Assembly: GCA_964420125.1 (NCBI GenBank)
Contig: CAYQQQ010000002.1
Coordinates: forward strand, 186,001 to 250,000
Reading direction: 5' to 3'
DNA: 64,000 nt
Source: CAYQQQ01 sp964420125
GTDB taxonomy: Bacteria; Actinomycetota; Acidimicrobiia; Acidimicrobiales; Microtrichaceae
Shown here: one piece after another, positions 60,901 to 64,000 of the stretch
How positions within the stretch are numbered: position 1 is the stretch's first letter
Layout: each line of letters starts with the position of its first letter
The notes under the pieces: model-generated
Seen by the model: only the letters and a program-made list of their open reading frames with translations
The model's database searches: none
What the model was told of the DNA's origin: nothing
Translations under genes and position numbers: made by a program

Positions 60901-61301
60901 GGCGTGCGCGCCGGAGAGCCGCCGGCGCGGGGGACGTCCCGATAGGCGCTCAGCGGGATCACCTCCGCCCCGCCTCGGGAGGAGCCCGACTCCTGGCGGA
61001 GCTTGGCCACGGAGCTCGCACGGGCGATGGCGACGACGAGCGCCACGGCGTGCTTGCAGTCACCCCCGAGGGGGCAGGTGCAGTCGTCCGCGATCACCAC
61101 GCCACCCGCCCACTGGACCTCGACCTCGTAGGGGAAGTGGGCGGTGCCCTGCACCTCTCCGCTGGCGTAGCCGGGGCCGATCTCCTCGACCTGGACCCGG
61201 CCTTCCGCGGCGTAGGCGATGCCCCGTTCGACCGAGCGCGAGTCGTAGCCCCGGAACACGCGCGGGTCGTTGAGATCGAGAGGTTCGGGTGGAGCTGCCA
61301 T
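57948..61301 (-). CDS. SWIM zinc-finger SNF2-family helicase
   Basis: A 1117-aa Swi2/Snf2 DNA translocase. The N-terminal SWIM zinc finger is CTCPLGGDCKH (Cys 74, 76, 82, His 84). A long middle region (about 110-630) is of the bacterial SNF2-associated type. The ATPase follows: Walker A LADDMGLGKTVQTLALF near 675, DEAQ box VLDEAQFVKNH near 774, and motifs V-VI AGGFGLNLTEADY and QAVDRAHRIGQ. Likely roles are chromatin/RNA-polymerase remodelling or DNA repair. TAGGGT lies 9 nt before the ATG. Confidence 0.92.
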   Translation of the reverse strand: MAAPPEPLDLNDPRVFRGYDSRSVERGIAYAAEGRVQVEEIGPGYASGEVQGTAHFPYEVEVQWAGGVVIADDCTCPLGGDCKHAVALVVAIARASSVAKLRQESGSSRGGAEVIPLSAYRDVPRAGGSPARTPAPTSGWRESLARVAVATSSGATPLALQFTLLAPSTSRYPGYAPPAARIMVRPMRMGARGRWVKSGASWRDLDAPYLGYDLRDVDPAHTVAVRAMGGAVAGGLYSSGSDAIALERFGPGVWTALRHAVDAGVQLIGDDRSGCAVTLSPEAARIVVDLTSPTDGGIVVRAGFVHHGAPLELSPGGVGTVGSPPHGVYIAEDTSIELVALAEPVHEGLVPLLGSAPLLVPAADVDEFLEEYRPQLARVATVTSSDGSVTDEGLELEGLVTLVEHHAVDAARLRWAARYRRGDRTTTYLLWDPAGAARDRVAETALVRELELPTDLLDRLVGPSGHAADLSVHGAQAVTLLTEVVPWLEERGQVVVEVTGDAPELRRATGDPLIELDVRDPTDADERNDWFDLSVEVSIDGEPIEFAHLFSALALDDPVLVLPSGTWLHLERPELERLRELIEEARGLSEPDRSGAVRVNRFQTSWWDELAGLGVLRSQSERWARSVARLGALSAPEHVEVPAGLKASLRPYQQHGFDWLAFLHRNELGGILADDMGLGKTVQTLALFLHVLEQRPDARFLVVAPTSVVSNWHREAAQFAPGLEVRTVTETASRRGSDLAVAVGDATVVVTSYALFRLEHDQYQDLDWEMLVLDEAQFVKNHRAKTYQCVRRLDASIKLAITGTPIENSLMDLWSMLSIVAPGLYPDPKRFSEVYRKPIESGRAPETLATLRRRVAPLMRRRTKDEVLTELPPKTEQTVDVELSPRHMRLYQAQLQRQRTKVLGLVDDVERNRFEILKSLTILRQLSLDPALIDDDHDAVGSAKLDRLVEDLTQVVAEGHRALVFSTFTRFLTRARARLDDVGLAYSYLDGRTRKRDDAIAAFKDGDVPVFLISLKAGGFGLNLTEADYCFVLDPWWNPAAETQAVDRAHRIGQRNPVLVYRYVSTGTIEEKVMELKERKRALFSSVMDGDEVLSGALGADDIRALIDLPEPAARRG

Positions 61302-61384
61302 GCCCCAGCGACCCTAACCGGGGTGTGCGACACCGACCGGGCGGCGGCGCTGCGGCGAACTCCTCGTCGTTGCAGGCGCCCATC

Positions 61385-61422
61385 TCACCTGTGCCATGGT
61401 TCCTCACCTGTGCCGTGGTTCG
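61385..61422. repeat. 19-nt tandem direct repeat
   Basis: TCACCTGTGCCATGGTTCC and TCACCTGTGCCGTGGTTCG are adjacent and differ at two positions, in the 216-bp space between the helicase start and the MMPL stop. They could be a regulator site or a remnant repeat; I see nothing else there. Confidence 0.6.
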
Positions 61423-61517
61423 CCTCGACCGGTGTGCCTGCGGATCACCTCTGCAGGCGGAGCGGGTCGGATGGGGTGCGCTGTGCCTCCAGAGGTCATC
61501 CGAAGGCAGAGCGAGCG

Positions 61518-63725
61518 CTACACCGAGACGGGATCGGAGCGATCCTCCTGCGCTCCCGCCTCGACATCCGCGTCGCCGGACTCCGCCCCCTCGAGATCGA
61601 GGTGCGGCAGGATCCGATCCAGCCAGCGGGGCAGGCGCCAGTTCCGGTCGCCCAGGAGGACCATGGTCGAGGGCACCAGGATCACCCGCACGATGGTGGC
61701 GTCGACGGCCACCGCCACGGCGAGGCCGAGGCCGATCTGCTGGATGATCAACGTGTCGCCCATGGCGAACCCGAGGAACACCACGATCATGATCAGCGCC
61801 GCCGAGGTGATCACACGGGCGGTGGTGGCCACCCCCGAGATCACGCTCTCGGTGTTGTCGCCGGTGCGCAGGTACTCCTCCCTCGCCCTCGACAGCAGGA
61901 AGACCTCGTAGTCCATCGACAGGCCGAACAGCACGGCGAACATGATCATCGGCACCATCGACACGACCGGCACCGGCTGCTCCAGGCCGAACAGGCCCCC
62001 CAGCCAGCCCCACTGGAACACCGCCACCACCGCGCCGTAGCCGGCGCCCACCGACAGCAGGTTCATGGCCGCCGCCTTCACCGGCACCCACACGGAGCGG
62101 AACACCAGCATCAGCAGCCCCACCGACAACCCGATGATGGTGAGCATGAACCACAGGAGCCGGTCGGAGGCACGGGTGGTGAGGTCGATGTGCTGAGCGG
62201 TCACGCCGCCGACGTAGGCGGTGCCGTCGGTGCCCTCGAGAGCCCCGGGGATCACCTCGGTGCGCAGCCGGTGGACCAGCTCCTCGGTGACCTCCTCCTG
62301 GGGGGCGGCGGTCGGGGTGACCTGGAGGATCACGGTGTCGCCGGCCTCGTTGGGCACGGCAGGGCCGACCGCCGCCACCGCCGGGTCGGCGGCGATCGTC
62401 TCGCGCAACGTGCCGGCGGCGGCCATCCCCTCGGTGGAGGGGAGGTCGACGACCACCACGAGCGGGCCCGAGAAGCCGGGGCCGAAGCCGTCGACCAGCA
62501 GCTCGTGAGCGATCCGGCGGGGCGAGCCCTCCGGGGTGGTGCTGGCATCGGGCATGGCGAGGCGCATGCTGAACAGCGGCACCGCCATCAGCAGCAGCAC
62601 CACCGTGCCCAGCACGAGGTGGCGCCACGGCTGGTCGGCCACGTGGCGGGCGAAGCGACCCCAGCGGTTGTCGGTGCCGGCCTCGGTGCGGGCCTTCATG
62701 CCCGGCAGCCGCCAGCGGTCGATGCTCTCCCCGGCGAAGCCCAACAGGGCGGGCAGCAGGGTGATGGCCGCGACGACCATCACCGTCACCACGATCGCTG
62801 CGCTCAGGCCCATGACGGCCGCCGCGGGGATGCCCGCCACCACCAGCCCGCCGATGGCGATCACCACGGTGCCCCCGGCGAAGATCACCGCCTGGCCGGC
62901 GGTGGCGATGGCGCGGCCGACAGAGCGGCGCACGTCCATCCCCTCGGCCAGGTGCTGGCGGTGGCGGGTGACGATGAAGAGGGCGTAGTCGATGCCGACG
63001 CCGAGGCCGATCATCACCCCCAGCAGGAGGCTGGAGGAGGGGACGTCGACCACCGCCGAGAGCAGGCGGATGAGCGCGGCACCGCCGGCGAGGCCGAACA
63101 GGGCGAGACCGAGGGGCAGGCCGGTGGCCAGGATCGAGCCGAAGGAGATGAGCATGATGATCAGCGCCGCGCCGATCTTGACGGCCAGCTCCGGGCCGCC
63201 CAGCTCCGGGGACTGGTAGTAGGCGGGGAGCTCTCCGCTGAGGCCCACCTCGAGGCCGGCGTCGCGGGCGGGCTCCACCGCGGCGTCGAGCTCGTCGAGC
63301 GTCTCACGACCGAGCTCGCCGATCGGTTCGGACCACCGCACGTCCACGAAGCCGATGGTGCCGGCCTCGGAGATGGCTCCGCCGAAGCCCTGGTAGGGGT
63401 CGCCCACGATGGTGACGCCCTCCAGGTCCCCCAGCGACGCCCTCAGGTCCTGCACCGCTGCGGTGTTGGCCTCGTCGACGAGTCGGCCCTCGGTGGTCTC
63501 GAAGACGACCCGGGCGGAGCCGCCCGACTGCTGGGGGAACCGCTCCTTGAGCAGGTCCTGAGCCTGGTCGCTGCCCGTGCCCGGGATGGCGAACTCCTCG
63601 CGGAACTGACCGCCGACGTTGGCGGCCAGCACCAGCAGCAGGGCGACCGCCAGCAGCCAACCCACGACGATCCGTCGTCGGTGGCCCACCGCCCACACGC
63701 CCCAGCGCTCCAGGAATCCCGTCAT
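61518..63725 (-). CDS. MMPL/RND-family transporter
   Basis: A 735-aa membrane protein with the MMPL plan: one N-terminal helix (GWLLAVALLLVLAA), an extracytoplasmic domain, a six-helix block with the MIGLGVGIDYALFIVTRHRQ signature, a second domain, and a second block with MIMFAVLFGLSMDYEVFLLS. The two D-Y pairs are the proton-relay type residues. It exports lipids or hydrophobic drugs. GAGGAGG precedes the ATG. Two operator palindromes in the divergent region indicate control by the adjacent TetR. Confidence 0.92.
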   Translation of the reverse strand: MTGFLERWGVWAVGHRRRIVVGWLLAVALLLVLAANVGGQFREEFAIPGTGSDQAQDLLKERFPQQSGGSARVVFETTEGRLVDEANTAAVQDLRASLGDLEGVTIVGDPYQGFGGAISEAGTIGFVDVRWSEPIGELGRETLDELDAAVEPARDAGLEVGLSGELPAYYQSPELGGPELAVKIGAALIIMLISFGSILATGLPLGLALFGLAGGAALIRLLSAVVDVPSSSLLLGVMIGLGVGIDYALFIVTRHRQHLAEGMDVRRSVGRAIATAGQAVIFAGGTVVIAIGGLVVAGIPAAAVMGLSAAIVVTVMVVAAITLLPALLGFAGESIDRWRLPGMKARTEAGTDNRWGRFARHVADQPWRHLVLGTVVLLLMAVPLFSMRLAMPDASTTPEGSPRRIAHELLVDGFGPGFSGPLVVVVDLPSTEGMAAAGTLRETIAADPAVAAVGPAVPNEAGDTVILQVTPTAAPQEEVTEELVHRLRTEVIPGALEGTDGTAYVGGVTAQHIDLTTRASDRLLWFMLTIIGLSVGLLMLVFRSVWVPVKAAAMNLLSVGAGYGAVVAVFQWGWLGGLFGLEQPVPVVSMVPMIMFAVLFGLSMDYEVFLLSRAREEYLRTGDNTESVISGVATTARVITSAALIMIVVFLGFAMGDTLIIQQIGLGLAVAVAVDATIVRVILVPSTMVLLGDRNWRLPRWLDRILPHLDLEGAESGDADVEAGAQEDRSDPVSV

Positions 63726-63762
63726 GGCGATCCTCCTCTCGTCACGGCGCCGACGGCCGTTG

Positions 63763-63779
63763 TGAGACTCAACGTCTCA
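63763..63779. promoter_or_regulatory. TetR operator 1 (TGAGAC-N5-GTCTCA)
   Basis: A perfect 6-bp inverted repeat with a 5-nt spacer, centred 26 bp from operator 2. It is on the MMPL side of the divergent promoter region. Confidence 0.75.
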
Positions 63780-63788
63780 AAGCTACTA

Positions 63789-63805
63789 TGAGACGCCGTG
63801 TCTCG
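63789..63805. promoter_or_regulatory. TetR operator 2 (TGAGAC-N5-GTCTCG)
   Basis: The same half-sites as operator 1 with one terminal mismatch. It lies just upstream of TAGAGT (63818-63823), a -10-like box 7 nt from the TetR ATG, so binding would cover the -35 region. Confidence 0.75.
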
Positions 63806-63830
63806 CAACTACCCCTCTAGAGTTCGAGCG

Positions 63831-64000
63831 ATGCCGGCAGCGGACGATCTCCACGGTGGGCCGGGAAGATCCCCGGAGGCGGCGGTGGACCCGCGGGTGC
63901 AGCGCACCCGGGAGGCGGTGCTCGACGCCGTGCGGGAGATCGTCGCCTCCTCGGGGATCGAGGCCGTCACCCACGCCCGTGTGGCCGAGGTGGCAGGAGT
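63831..64000 (+). CDS. TetR-family regulator, truncated by window end
   Basis: Only the first 56 complete codons are present. They encode an acidic leader and a TetR HTH beginning RVQRTREAVLDAVREIVASS and continuing into GIEAVTHARVAEVAGV. It is divergent from the MMPL transporter and very probably represses it through the two TGAGAC palindromes. The start is supported by TAGAGT 7 nt upstream. Confidence 0.85.
   Translation, partial: MPAADDLHGGPGRSPEAAVDPRVQRTREAVLDAVREIVASSGIEAVTHARVAEVAG

Overview
The window is a high-GC, gene-dense chromosomal segment from an actinobacterium. An Acidimicrobiia-like member is my best guess. This rests on the coproheme-type haem enzymes (HemE, HemH, ChdC), a CysO-type sulfur carrier, a glucosyl-3-phosphoglycerate synthase, LytR_C and GtrA proteins, an AmtB-GlnB-GlnD operon, CIRCE-controlled groEL, and start codons that often lie 6-7 nt after a TANNNT hexamer (leaderless mRNAs). 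I see no rRNA, tRNA, CRISPR array, phage or insertion sequence. There is one 100-N assembly gap, inside a 40-bp tandem repeat at 23.8 kb. No gene-free stretch exceeds 300 bp.

Layout. 0-3 kb: end of a 2-hydroxyacid dehydrogenase, a small gene, hemE-hemH. 3-10.3 kb: lipoprotein, copper-handling cassette (cupredoxin, PCuAC, Sco), an Lnt homologue lacking the catalytic cysteine, and a quinol-type NO reductase. 10.4-15.3 kb: DUF1275 protein, dtd, and a four-gene cassette (GT4 glycosyltransferase, methyltransferase, alpha-barrel enzyme, membrane protein). 15.4-19 kb: a single-chain adenylation/carrier/membrane-acyltransferase protein facing a methyltransferase and a GtrA protein. 19-24 kb: sugar dehydrogenase, acyltransferase, HdeD, lipoprotein, GNAT, PAC2. 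24-28.5 kb: nitrogen control. 28.5-33.7 kb: acyl-CoA synthetase, chdC, arfB, methyltransferase, fdhD, TSUP. 33.9-39.4 kb: branched-chain amino-acid-type ABC transporter. 39.5-42.6 kb: groEL, a cell-wall-peptidase-like secreted protein, cysO. 42.8-47 kb: gpgS, glycerate kinase, trehalose-phosphate synthase, LytR_C protein. 47-52.3 kb: amidase, MaoC, small protein and TetR unit opposite an FAD oxidase. 52.4-57.8 kb: two paralogous ABC1 kinases with a TetR, enoyl-CoA hydratase, DUF3237. 57.9-64 kb: SWIM-SNF2 helicase, MMPL transporter with a divergent TetR cut by the window end.

The most unusual item is the ABC-transporter binding protein at 33910-35283. After an intact lipoprotein signal, the part that is normally C-terminal in LivJ-family proteins comes first and the normal N-terminal part follows, so the domain looks circularly permuted. 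Its LivH permease also carries an extra N-terminal signal/anchor segment and an Ig-like domain. Other points of note are a dispersed 44-bp palindromic repeat family (47061 and 52299), the repeat array carrying the gap, paired operators for the MMPL/TetR and ABC1/TetR modules, and the leaderless-promoter pattern, which I used to choose several start codons.
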